Of a stretch of 64,000 nucleotides of DNA, positions 32,706 through 43,792 are shown in pieces. Below the pieces are notes generated by a model. It searched no databases. It saw nothing but the letters and a program-made list of their open reading frames with translations, and was not told the DNA's origin. Both the position numbers and the translations under genes were made by a program. Location: positions 1,426,001 through 1,490,000 of the forward strand of contig CAMPQE020000051.1 of the NCBI GenBank assembly GCA_946902985.2. The letters run 5' to 3'. Source of the DNA: Meconema thalassinum (Eukaryota > Arthropoda > Insecta > Orthoptera > Tettigoniidae). Numbering within the stretch: the stretch's first letter is position 1; the number at the start of each line of letters is the position of its first letter.

Positions 32706-32985
32706 ATAAATAACAGACAGACCGACAAACCAACATTGAGCTTTATATTAGCCTATATTGGCGAGATGTGGGTGTGCAAAGTGTGTTAAGCCATAATTTA
32801 TGAGACACCTCGTGTTGTTTGGCTCCGTAACTACGTGAATTTACATGGAATTTATTATGACGAGTTATCCCATTGTTGTGAACAGTATCCCACAACTCGA
32901 TTTTGGGTTTTGAAATGAACTTTAAAACTTGATTTTCTCAAAACTAGTGAATTGTGACATAACGGACTTCACACACCCACCCGTC

Positions 32986-33405
32986 AATTATGGTGGTTAA
33001 TCGTCAAAATTTGATATTTGAGATTATTTCACGGTACAGTAAATAATATCATGTGTTTCTGATTCTCCCACTTATAAATAAATAGCAGTTGTCACCGATC
33101 ATTTCTCATGTATTGTGGTAATGAGGAGAGGATCTGAAGAAATAATTATCACATTTCCTCCCCCATATCATTTCAAATACAATTTCGTGGAAGTAAATTT
33201 CATGTGTCATAATTATTATTATCGTTATTATTAAGCCAGCAGTAGGCAATCTTCTACACGACTTGTACCTTCTATACCAAACCCAACCTAATAACAGTCA
33301 TCAGTATGGTCTGAATACACCATTTTGTATTCCCTTAATTGCAATGGAGAGAGGAAGATGGCGATCAGGTGATGTCCCTTATAAGGTGCATCAATTAGTT
33401 CTTAC
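32986..33405. other. Intron 3 DNA, no gene recognised
   Basis: A short stretch between the TIR element and exon 3. Nothing supported. Confidence 0.45.
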
Positions 33406-33522
33406 CTCTTTCAAATCCCCTTCACTCGCTACAGGAGGAACTTCTATTTCTTCCCTACTTGGAACAAGCTCTGGTATCGAGAACTCTTCTATCTTAATAT
33501 CCTCAGTCAGATCAGTATCATC
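33406..33522 (-). CDS. Exon 3 of zinc-finger-type regulator (N-terminal part)
   Basis: 117-nt exon (39 codons) on the minus strand between acceptor TTTCACTGCAG and donor GAG|GTAAGA, phase 0 at both ends. It encodes the acidic DDTDLTEDIKIEEFSIPELV followed by PSREEIEVPPV. This linker type (LTEDIKxEEFSIPEL) is familiar to me from N-terminal regions of insect C2H2 zinc-finger proteins. IKIE is a Psi-K-x-E motif, a possible SUMO site. The splice sites and clean acidic frame argue for a real exon. The opposite-strand open frame over the same bases is a shadow. Confidence 0.75.
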
Positions 33523-33863
33523 CTGCAGTGAAATTACTTGCTTTACAAACACGTTCCTTTACAAAGGTGGAAATATATCATACACAGTGTTCCATCATTT
33601 TGAATACCATCCAAGCACAATGTGACATACAAGACCTAGATAATAAATATGAGACTTCACTGACTGCGAGACGACTCTCTGAGGGAATAGATGAGCTGTC
33701 AACAATACGACAACCCAGTCGAGATATGTTTATTCTTGTACATATCATTTTCCTTGTAATTAATTTGTTTCTTGTACAGCCTAGGAAGGAAATTCAGACG
33801 CGACGTTTTGTCGGATACTTTGTACAGGATTTGGCTAGCGGGATTTAATTTAATTAATATACA

Positions 33864-36240
33864 CTAGCAGAGCCCGCGTAGAGTATCTACTCAATAACAG
33901 TGCAATGTAAGGAACGGCCTGAGCAATTAGGAACATTACATTTATTTATGAAAAACAACTTCACAAACTTAATAATTATGTTGATACCAGTGCATGAAAT
34001 AAAGATCCAACTGGGCTGTGAAATGATAACTTCACAGAGTATAAAACCAGGATATCTTTCACATAGAGTAGTTCTCGAGTGAGGTGTACAGAGTTGTATT
34101 TAAGAAGCCAAATCACATTTCTTCCAAGATAATGTATTTTGTTAAGATACTTTTTGAATGTATCTATTTATCTATCAAAAATTTCTATAGATACACAGTT
34201 GGTTAATTTGTTACTTGTTGACACAACCGATAGAGATTTAAACGATCTTACCCGTGAATGGGCTACGTAAAGCTGCCCATGAGTAAAGACGGGTTCTGTC
34301 AAGTAAAGGCAGATTTTATCGAAAGTCTGACCCTGAGATTTATTTATTGTCATTGAGAAAGCCAAACGTACTGAGAATTTCCTTCTTTTAAATTTAAAAC
34401 GCATGTTCGTATCAGAGGAGATAAGGGTTATCCTGGGTATGAAAATGATTTCTCTCTTATCAGAATCTATAATAGTTGCCTATATGATATTACGTTGTAA
34501 CCCGTTAACTATTAGCCTTGTCCCATTGCAGACCCCTTTCGAGGGTAGAATATTTCTTAATGACATAATGATAGCACCTTTCTTAAGTCTAAGTTTGTGT
34601 GGAGGCATGCCAGTTGGAGTCAGACTGTTCAAAAATTCTTCAGGGCAAGCCAAGTGATGTTGCGCAATACAGTCTACACTCTCGTAGACTACCTCATCTC
34701 CAGGTAAACGCTGAAGTACTCGATTGTTCAGTTCAAGCGATGCTTCATTGGCGACCTTTAAGCTCCTGGTGGGTGACAGCAATAAAATCAAAATCACCGT
34801 ATAGCTGTTGAACTGGATCTTTTATTTGTGGATAGCGTGTAGATGGTACCGTACCGAAACTTGCCTTTTCCTATTTCTAAAAGCCATGTTGAAAATTATC
34901 TTTCAGAATTTAAAGCGCGCATGTTCTGGGTGAGTTTAAGTACATGTAATTTATTCCAGAAGCTATGCCGCTTCAAACAGCTAGCAACTGTCAAAGAACG
35001 TGATCCTCTCATTATGACAGGAAGGACTTGGCGAAAATCACCACCCAGTAAGATGACTTCACCACCAAATGATTCAGTACAGTTGGTCAGATATTTGAGA
35101 AGTCTGTCCATAGCTAAAAATGTGTACGCATGCGTCATTGGTGCTTCATCCCAAATAATTAATTTTGTATTCAACAGGGCAGTTGCTTCTGGTGTGTTTG
35201 GCGTAACGTTGCACGTAGAATTAGAATTGTGAATCAGAGGGATTTTGAAGACAGAATGGGCAGTTCGTCCTCCTTGTAGAAGTGTAGCTGCTATTCCTGT
35301 AGACGCTACTGGAGTAGCTTGATCTCCTTTTGCTCTAATAACAATTATTATTATTCTTTTGCTCTGATTATATGTAACAATGTAGAGTAAACAAATGTGT
35401 TACCAGTTCCTGCCGGTCCATCTAAAAAGAAACAGTTCTGTTTTAATGTTTCTTCAGGGTTTCCATATATGGCATTAAAGATCGAATGTACAACTCTTAG
35501 TTGCGCCTCATTAAGCTTTTGTCTGTTGCTGATAGCCCTAGCTTGCTCTTCTAAAACATCAAACGAATGCATTCCTTGACTGTTAACATGTAGTTTTACA
35601 TCTGGCAAGTTAAGCTTCTTAAGATCTAAGCCGTAGGCGTGAAGGAGGCCATTGATTTAAATGAGTGCATACTGTGGGCCACTTTCTTCAGAGTATCTGC
35701 ATACAAAATCTTCAGACATTGCTTCTTTATGTTGGTCCCAAAGCCCGGGAACATTTTCTGGTCCTCCGAAAACCCAGATAATGACAAATAACATTCGTAA
35801 GCGACTTGGCATATGAGAGTGAGTTGCCTCAAGGATAGTATCAGGGCAAATTTTATCTCCTTGAAGAAGTCCAAGTTTTTTACATGTTTCCTGGAAAGTC
35901 TTGCATAGAACTCCATTGACTGTCCTGACACTATCGAAACCTTTTGCACCCTTTACTCTTATTAGCAGCATTCGCAAGAAGTATCTTTCACTATCGTGCA
36001 TACTAACTACTGGCATTCTCCCTATTACACCTTGTCCACCACGCTGACGCCTCTTCCATCACAGCTGGTAGATCAAGATCTAATAGTGGAAACTCCCGCG
36101 AGATACTGGCGACACCGATTCTGCTTGCTATCTAGCTTCATTGTGTATTTCTTCTGTGAAATCCATGCCATTATTTTGTGTTTCTTGACGCCTTCTGCGC
36201 AGAATATCTTCGGCCATGTAGTCTTTGTAGGCCTAGGACC
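33864..36240 (-). mobile_element. Helitron remnant
   Basis: The minus strand carries a decayed PIF1-type helicase (34,165-36,235). The 3' terminus is CTAG at 33,867-33,864 followed by T, preceded by a short hairpin GAGTAGATACTC (33,892-33,881), as Helitron ends require. The 5' part with the Rep nuclease is missing, so the copy is truncated near 36,240. It sits in intron 2 of the minus-strand gene. Confidence 0.75.
34165..36235 (-). pseudogene. Helitron PIF1-like helicase, broken
   Basis: DNA helicase half of a RepHel protein. The order from high to low coordinates is: YMAEDILRRRRQE (about 36,200); GGQGVIGRMPVVSMHDSERY (about 36,030); the Walker A segment FFLDGPAGTGNTF (about 35,420); the Walker B region LIIWDEAPMTHAY, LLGGDFRQVLPV (35,170-35,030); and [40 protein letters not shown] near the C-terminus (34,600-34,200). 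The Walker A lysine of GPAGTGKT is Asn here, which would abolish ATP hydrolysis. Several stops and frameshifts split the gene. It is clearly dead. Confidence 0.88.
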
Positions 36241-39200
36241 TCCATGGGCTGTGGTGCCACGGGGTTAGGTTTTTAGTCTTAGTATTTCTCCCACAACTGT
36301 GCTGGTTGTGAAGGGGAACACGTAGATAAAATAGCTGCCAACAGCGTACGTATTTTAAATGGATTAGAAGGGGTCGCTGAATCCACGATGAAGATATGCA
36401 CTCTACTTTCTATTCACGGCGTTGCCTAGGTCAACCATATTCTGTAAGATGGCCAATGTCCTTTAGCAATTTTTACCGGACTATCATGATACGGAGTAAG
36501 TCGTTGTCACCTAGCGACAATCTTTAAGATGGTCAATCTGCCCATCAAGTCAGGTTCAGTACTGGTGCGGCTTTGACTATCATGATACAGAGTTGTCACC
36601 TTGAAGTCATTAGATTCAACTTTATTTGTTTAAACACACTTCTTAAACAAATAAATATATTTCCGCTGACTTTTCAAGATTTGTCCTGCACTATTGAGAC
36701 CATTTGGAAGATTTTGGTACAAACCTGGTTTAGGAGCTTGAGTTTTGTGATACATACACATTAGTGGATATGGTTCCTTCGGAACTTATTATTTTTATTC
36801 TGGTTTCTTTGTCAGATGTTACTGATCGTTGTGGAACGACAGGGGATTAGGCATCTACCGAAGATAGCAACTCGATCTGATGAATAATTGACATTTATAT
36901 TTGCATTGGAACTAGTAGTGTACCATTTATTAGCTTGTAATTTAATGACGTTTCGGAATATAGGACTTCTGAAGGTGATATTTGGACAGTTATATAAGAT
37001 GAAATGTATTTTCAGGAGTGTTTATTTTCTAGTTAGCTTGTGGACCAACCAACAATAAAGAGTAAGATGGGAATTTTTGGTGAATAAATCACTCAAGGAC
37101 ACAAGTTTTTATCTTAAAATATGTGGTTATATGTAGTAGATTTAGAACCTTCTCTTCATTAATTAGTATGTGCTTGGACTAGCTTCATAACCACACTCAA
37201 AACCTGAGAGTAACGATCGCGTGTGGGACCAGCTCAAATCTATGTGTGATGCTGGTTAAGAGATCTCACGACAGTTGATTTGACTTTTGACTCAGAGGTA
37301 TCTCGGATCAATATGGGCACAACATAATCATTAAGCGCGCCTATATCTGAATTCTACGTCAGACCACGTAACATCAAATTATGCTCAGAGATTGCGACCT
37401 GAGCTATTACACGGAGAAAGATGCATAAGAGGGCTGTGGAAGGATCGAGTTAGCTGTGAACTCCATCAGACTCAAGAGATGGAAACTAATATTTAAATAA
37501 CAATAGACACAAACAACACAATAACCCGAGTTGGAAATTTACTGCATGATATTAGACATTATTCTATGTGGGAATAATACACATGGTGGTGATAATTGTT
37601 GCTTTAAGGGGCCTAACATCTAGGTTATCGGCACCAGTAACAAATATTTGGAATGATGTAGGACATGTCGAAGGAACAACCTGACTGGTCGCTGAAGGAA
37701 GCAGCCGGAAACGCTTAGTTATTACTGTACAGTACTTGTCGAACGCTAAACAGCGTGAGTGCGGAGATTTGTGCATTGGACCACGTGGTACTGAAAGTTG
37801 TAAACATTTGCTGAAATTATTTATAATACGGTCGAGAACATTTATTTGCCAGTGCGGAATACGCTAGTAAAGCGTCGAATATTTCACACACTTTTTGGTG
37901 AATTAGTGAAACACCTGCGAACTGTTAACCGCATGGTCAATCGTCTTGCTGTGTGAAATCGTGCTGCAAAAAGCAAAGTTTAATATCAGAGCTAAAGAGG
38001 AGAAATGTTTTTCTATAAAACTGGGTGCAGTGTAACGGCGTTATTGAAGGCCATGGCGGCCAGATTGCAGTAATAAAATCATCTAATAGTTGACGAGGAG
38101 GATGCGGCTGTGTTGTGTAAGAATATTAACAAGTGCAATAGGGAAGGAATCAGTATCTGATTCAGAGCAGTGCAGTTATTTAACACATTTCAATAAGTGT
38201 AGAAGCAGTGCATCATGGAGAAATTATTCGTGATATCTCTGGTTCTGAATCATGTCGTAGCAAACTAAAAGCATTCACGTTTGGAGAAAACGTGTCTTAA
38301 TGAACACCGCCCTTTTAGTTACTTTTTATGACGAGGGGAATATATCAGAATGCCATATATTCCAGGCAGTTGTGCTAAGCAATTACACCATTATACCATG
38401 AAAGTTAGGAAGAGGTCTGGCCCCTTAAGAAATGTATCAGGTACTAAAGAAAACTGTCAATTAAGATGAGAAAAATCATGATTACGGTACCTATAAATTT
38501 TGGGAACAGAATTGAGGGAGAGCTGACTAGGAGTTATCAAAGGAAGATTAACGGAAAAGTGGATCCCGACACAAGTAAACAGAAACAATAACGGTGTCTA
38601 CTCAGGTCATGTGGGTCTCAAGCCGCTTCCTATTAATGTCGTCGTGGAAAATTGATACTCAGATTATTGTGTGCACTTAAGCTGTTAGTTAGTTATGGAG
38701 GCATTAATGGGCGGAACCATGACGTCATCAGCCCCCACTTAAGCTGTCTCAAACAAGAATTTATACAAATTATTCTAGAGAACATGGCATTCTACAAACT
38801 GGTCCAGTACATCAAGAATAGACAAATGAACTACCAGAGGCAAAGTGCATTAGTCGAGTAATTGCTTAGCACAATTTTCTGAATGTAAGATAAACTGTTT
38901 TTTCCGTTAGTGGTCACGTTTTCAAGAAAATGAAGAATAAAGATGTGGTGAGGATTATTCATTAATTCTGAATGAAAGTAGATCGCGGCTTATACACTTG
39001 CTTCAGACATGAATGTGACTTTTACATACCTTGTGTCTTTGTTCATCTCCTGGGCGATATTACGTATTGAAATTAGGAACCCTGGTCACTTCTGCACCTC
39101 ATACATGTGCTAAAGTACGTAAACATGTGTTATATATATCTTTTTTTAAAACGACTGCCATGTTCCGACAGCGCTTGCATCTCATTCAACTGTTAACAAG

Positions 39201-39694
39201 GCGCACTCTAGCGGCACAAACCGCTGGCGCAAAAAAGTGTTGCCAACATGTGGGATACAAAATCACTGTTGATAAAGAAGGTGGGATACAAAATCACTGT
39301 TTAATAATAATAAAAAATCGGGACGCGTTAGGCTGTAACCATTGTCAAAAATCTTTGAATTGGACGAAACAAAGGTTAAATGGTCAGGTGTTAGTGTGAC
39401 ATAGTACCGTAAGGGAAAGGTTGGACTACTGTTTTGATGATGATTGATGTGAACAATGGCGGCCACGGCTGGAATTTTGCTTATATAAGTTATGATTCTA
39501 TTTGGGATGGTCGGATGGGTCGGTCACAGACAGCAGAGGAGGAAACATCTATTTAAACTTCATGCCCTGATTTATTTCTCGTCGTTTGATAGGTATTTTG
39601 GCTAATTCATGTACTATAGAGGATGTTATCGCTTGATCTACTTTCGTTCAGTGCTACCATATTACAAGAGAAATAACGCAGAAACGACAATTAC
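36241..39694. other. Intron 2 DNA, mostly unassigned
   Basis: 3.4 kb. GACTATCATGATAC(A/G)GAG occurs twice (about 36,480 and 36,576). A LINE/SINE-like motif TTTAAGGGGCCTAACATCTAGG lies at about 37,602. GTGGGATACAAAATCACTGTT is duplicated at about 39,250 and 39,281. No coding region is supported. Confidence 0.45.
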
Positions 39695-39793
39695 CTGTAG
39701 TTCAAGTTCCTCCTGCACTCGTATTCTTCCATCGTCAAATAGATCAGCAGGCTCGTCTTTCACGTTATCTGAGGGCAACAGGACAGTTGTCTC
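39695..39793 (-). CDS. Exon 2 of zinc-finger-type regulator (N-terminal part)
   Basis: 99-nt exon (33 codons) between acceptor TTACTTCGCAG and donor CAG|GTAATT, phase 0 at both ends. It encodes ETTVLLPSDNVKDEPADLF followed by DDGRIRVQEELELQ, acidic with the Psi-K-x-E motif VKDEP. A 185-bp intron separates it from exon 1 and 6.2 kb containing the Helitron separates it from exon 3. Confidence 0.75.
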
Positions 39794-39978
39794 CTGCGAA
39801 GTAACACAAGTATGACCCAATCAAAAATATGCACACACAATATGAGTACTAAGTTACGTTACTAAACGTTAGCGTGCCATTTACCATTAAGTAATGTATT
39901 AAGTCACTAAACCTCACTTGTCATGCACATCACTAAGAATGCAATGTTAGACCATATACGAATCAAAATGCAACTCAC

Positions 39979-40060
39979 ACTGTGTGAGACTTCAGCTGTA
40001 TGTGTCAACCAGTCTGGCTCTTTTTTAATAAATAGTTGATCCTCCATTGTGTTCAGGAAA
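39979..40060 (-). CDS. Exon with start codon of zinc-finger-type regulator
   Basis: ATG at 40,047 in ACACAATGGAG opens MEDQLFIKKEPDWLTHTAEV, then SHS, 23 codons, ending at AGT|GTGAGT in phase 0. IKKEP is a Psi-K-x-E motif; starts of this type (MDQSxIKxEP) are usual for insect C2H2 zinc-finger genes. A polypyrimidine tract and CTAG just upstream (40,078-40,061) look like an acceptor. The exon may therefore begin at 40,060 with an untranslated exon further upstream. Together the exons give an acidic protein start of about 115 residues. No DNA-binding domain is in the window, so function as a nuclear regulator is inference. Confidence 0.75.
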
Positions 40061-40770
40061 CTAGAACACAAAAAAAAAACACTGAAGAATTAAATAATGA
40101 CCTTACTTATACCAGTAGGCTACGCCAATCATTCACAAATCAGATGAGCAAGTTTACACTGATCAGGAGCGGTTATATGTTTGTCAACAACAGTAAAACA
40201 AATACGACCATGATGCTAGTAGAATAAGTTGTTATCATTGCGATTGAATTGATAAAATGAACAAGTAATTGAAGTGCTTAAACACCAAGGAAACAAAAGA
40301 TCCTACATTAAACTTTAGGTCACCAAATCCTAAGTACACACAAACTTGATTTGCGGTGAGTAGATTAAATATTATTTAGTGAGATAATAAAGTACTAACG
40401 GTAAGAATCTACCAATACGCTTAATTAGACGCGTGAATTTGAACTTAGTCTACTCTACATGTATTGTAAATCGCCACTAGTAGCGTACAGTCAAACAGGA
40501 TACAGCCATTCGGAATAACCAAATTACAAAGGTCTCAATGTGTTACAAACCACGCAGTTCAAACGAGAATCATTATCTACCCCTACTAACATTAGGGTAA
40601 CTTGTATATTGTCGTCATTAGGCTGTTCCTAGTTAAACAGCCACACATCTGTATCTTCGAAAATTAAAAATTGTGAATTGACCGTCACTGAAAATCTGCA
40701 GTAGGCATTTTAAATATTACCTCCGCTTTAAAAAATGTCATCATAACACAATACGAATTACAAAGCAGGT
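40061..40770. other. No gene recognised
   Basis: DNA upstream of the start exon; no promoter could be identified. Might be the first intron. Confidence 0.4.
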
Positions 40771-42890
40771 TATATTCATTTATTCATTCATTTATTTGCA
40801 ATGGGGGTGTGTCCCCCGGTGGCAAATTGGATATACATAACAAATAAATAATTATACATAACAATTCAATAACAATTATACAACAATTAAACTGGAATAT
40901 TTACACAAGTAGTCAGTCTTTTCTTAAACACACCTATATGTTTGGGAAAAGGCTCTAAGACTGCGGCAGGTAGAGAGTTCCAGTTATCAATGGCACGGTT
41001 TACAAAAGAATATTTACCATAATTTGATCGCTGTGGTCTGCCCTTAACTTTGAAAGGATGATAGCTCCTACCAATGTAAGTGGGCTTTCCCAATCGTTTG
41101 CTTAGCTCACCCCATGCTGGTTGATTTGTATACGTGTTGTACATAGCGCAGAGTACAGATTTCATCCTCCTAGCCTCCAGTGATTCCCACCCAAGTTTCA
41201 TTAACATACGGCTCACACTGCTCCTGGGATTAAAGTCATTAAGCACAAATCTAGCGGCCTTTCTTTGTACCATTTCCAACTCATTGATGAGCCCTACATG
41301 ATATGGATCCCAAACCGCCGAGACATATTCCAGAATAGGTCTTACAAGTGACAAATAGTCTAATTCTTCAACAGTGGTACTACTTCCTTTTAATACCCTC
41401 ATTACAAAGTGCAGGGATTTGTAAGCTTTTGAAACTACACATCCTACATGACTACTCCATTTCATATCATTCCTTACGTGAACGCCCAAATATTTGCAAG
41501 AATCTTCTTCTACAAGTATTTCCGAGCCAATGTTATATTGAAAATCCTGCCTTCGCACTTTCCCTATTTTTAAGAGACTACATTTTCTTGTGTTTATTTT
41601 CATTTTATTTACAATCGCCCACTTATAGACCAGGTTCAGGTCCTCTTGAAGTACTGCATTGTCTTGTGAGTCATGTATCTTACGATATATTACACAATCA
41701 TCCGCAAACAATCGACAGTCACTGCGAATCCCATTTGGTAAGTCATTTATAAACGCCAAAAATAACAAAGTTCCGATTACGCTGCCCTGAGGGATACCCG
41801 ACGTTACGGTAATTTCATCCGTGAATATGCCTTCGACTTTCACTTTCTGGGAACGACCCGTCAAAAATTCTTGGATCCATAAAATTACTCTTCTATCGAT
41901 CTTCGTCGAAGCTAATTAATGGAGTAGCATGTCATGCGGCACGACATCAAATGCCTTCGCAAAATCTATAACCACGGCGTCGACTGAAACTCCATGGTCT
42001 AACGATTCGCTAATGTCTTGAATAAGTGATAGCATCTGTCTCTCGCATGAGTAACCTTTCCGAAATCCATGTTGCCTATCATTAAACCATGATAATGTTT
42101 CCCACTGTTCCCTCAAGTAGTCCCAAATGAGATGCCCCATCTGTTTACAAACGATGGACGTAAGGCTAACCGGCCTGTAGTTGCCCAATTCAAGTCTGCT
42201 CCCTCCCTTAAATATTGGGACTACCGTAGCTCTTTTCCAGTCATCTGGGATTTGCGCATTGTTTATGGACACATTAAACATCACCTCCAAGTATCTTGCC
42301 ACGGCCCTACCTCCTAGTTTAAGTACTTCACTAACAATATTATCAGGACCCTTTGATACATTGAAACGTAGTTTTTGTATTAGCTTTACAATTGCTGACT
42401 GGTTTATTTGGAACAGGGGAGCCCCTGATTCGTCGTTAAGGTCCAACACACAGCTATTGGATTTATTGAACACACTACCGTAAAAGACATTTAATTCATT
42501 AGCAATGGCCTGTTTCTCAGTAATTAATTTACCGTCACCGGACATTATCATCGACAAATTATTTGAATTTCCCTTTCTTCTCCTAACATAACTGTATTTT
42601 TTTTCCCACTCATCACCTCCCGAACCAAGTAAACCTTGCATATAATTGTCATGAGCAGCCCTCTTTTTTTAAGACGAGCTCTCTTGATAAGGACTTAAAT
42701 TTCAACATATACTTGTCACTATCATATCTTTTATTGTATAATTTCCTAATTATCCGTTTTAGACTCCTAATTTCTCGTGTGTAATAATCAGGATCTGGGT
42801 TTTGTTTCAGCAATTTAAATGGGACAAATTTACCAACAGCGCTATTTAAAATTTTCAAAAAGTTAGTCCACAGGATATATTGCAAGCTTC
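40771..42890 (-). mobile_element. 5'-truncated CR1/Jockey-like LINE
   Basis: Minus-strand non-LTR retrotransposon with RT but no endonuclease. It ends in a 3' tail of TGAATAAA-like repeats (40,771-40,800) preceded by ATGTATATCCAATTTGCC. The 5' end is lost near 42,890. Confidence 0.8.
40887..42885 (-). pseudogene. LINE reverse transcriptase, nearly intact
   Basis: Reverse transcriptase for target-primed insertion. 42,885-42,650 encodes the pre-RT linker (LWTNFLKILNS, NPDPDYYTREIRSLKR). One extra A in an A-run near 42,664 shifts the frame to 42,641-41,916, with FNVSKGPDNI, NYRPVSLTSIVCK and HGFRKGYSCERQ. An in-frame TAA at about 41,918 (Lys expected) is followed in the same frame by ASTKIDRRVILW. 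The catalytic FADD lies at residues 53-56 of 41,864-40,887, after SGIPQGSVIGTLLF. The C-terminus has AARFVLNDF and NWNSLPAAVLEPFPKH. Only two lesions, so fairly young. The clade (CR1, Jockey or L2-like) is uncertain. Confidence 0.88.
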
Positions 42891-43129
42891 AACAACAATG
42901 AGGCTTCAGTTCAGTAGCACTAGAAAAGGTTATCATGAATCGTAGAAATAATATCAATTGTTGCAAAATAAACTGGCTAAAACTAAAGGAAATTTAGCTG
43001 TAAACGTCACGGCGTTGCACCATGTGTGTCAAACCTAATTTAAATGTAAAAAGAAGTAAAGACTTAAAGTTTCATTAAAGGGGCGTTGACTCAATGTCAC
43101 TCAGCCCCGTGTACTTGAGTAGATCGTGG
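42891..43129. other. No gene recognised
   Basis: Short unassigned gap between the LINE and a SINE. Confidence 0.4.
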
Positions 43130-43360
43130 CCTTTTGTCTGATAACCTGTGCTATTCTGATTGCTACGGTATATAAGTGCGTGTAATGTAAATCAGGGGAG
43201 GATGTGGAAGGGGGCAGCCGTGGCCTTAAGCTAGGAACCATCCAGGAATCTACCAGGAGTAGAAGTGGGAAACCATTTCCGAGATATCTGAGGTGGGAAT
43301 CGAACCCTGCTCCGTTATACGTCACGTAGCGGAATGCACTCGTTCCATTCCTCAAATCAC
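43130..43360 (-). mobile_element. tRNA-derived SINE with conserved core
   Basis: The minus strand has B box GGTTCGATTCC (near 43,300), then GGAAATGGTTTCCCACTTCT and GGATGGTTCCTAGCTTAAGG, then CACGGCTGCC. The core is shared with 25,886, 54,110 and 58,385. The A box is degenerate. Confidence 0.7.
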
Positions 43361-43792
43361 AATAATATTTTTTTTCAGAACCGGGAATCGAACCAGGACC
43401 TAGTCGCTACACTACAAGGTGAGAAGAGTTCCTTTCATCAGGTTTTGAAACCTTTGAGGCCTAACTAACACCTGCAGATCCCAAACACTTGCAAGAAACA
43501 TAGATGGAGATGCTAACTTAGAGTTTCAATGAACAGGGTAGCGTAACAATCATTTTACCTGTCCAGTGTTTCGTGCAAATTTATGGGTTCATTATGTTTT
43601 TTTATAATTTTGTTAATTAAATACATTTTTATCATTGATATTACTTGCTTTATTTTAGACTAAAGTATCATAACAACATTCGTGCAAGGAGCTAGCGTGC
43701 CTGGCCGTGCCACGATTATGGTCACATTTTAGAAGTGGGCTGACGGCTGTGGGCGGAAATGAGGAGGTTGACCAGTGATGATTTGTCCCGCA
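43361..43792. other. No gene recognised
   Basis: Contains GGGAATCGAACC (a B-box complement) near 43,385, perhaps another SINE head. Nothing coding. Confidence 0.4.

Larger units (their letters stand above)
31305..32985. mobile_element. Non-autonomous TIR element, copy 1
   Basis: The left end GTGGGTGTGTAAAGTGCG and the right end CACACCCACCCGTC are inverted copies of each other (inner part TGCGTTAAGTCA at the left, TGACATAACGGA at the right). Related motifs (GTGCAAAGTGCGTTATGTC) recur inside. The sequence is shared over its length with copy 2 (48,149-49,459). AATT flanks both ends and might be a target duplication. No transposase frame. It carries a later SINE insertion at 32,085-32,248. Confidence 0.75.

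Noticed and set aside
33263..33625. 120-codon plus-strand frame
   Set aside because: The opposite strand holds an exon with proper splice sites and an acidic, domain-like product; this frame is its shadow.
37199..37500. Possible Tc1/mariner transposase end (VWDQLKS-like)
   Set aside because: Only about eight residues fit, with stops all around; too weak.
41348..42483. Plus-strand frames of up to 134 codons
   Set aside because: Shadows of the LINE reverse transcriptase on the minus strand.
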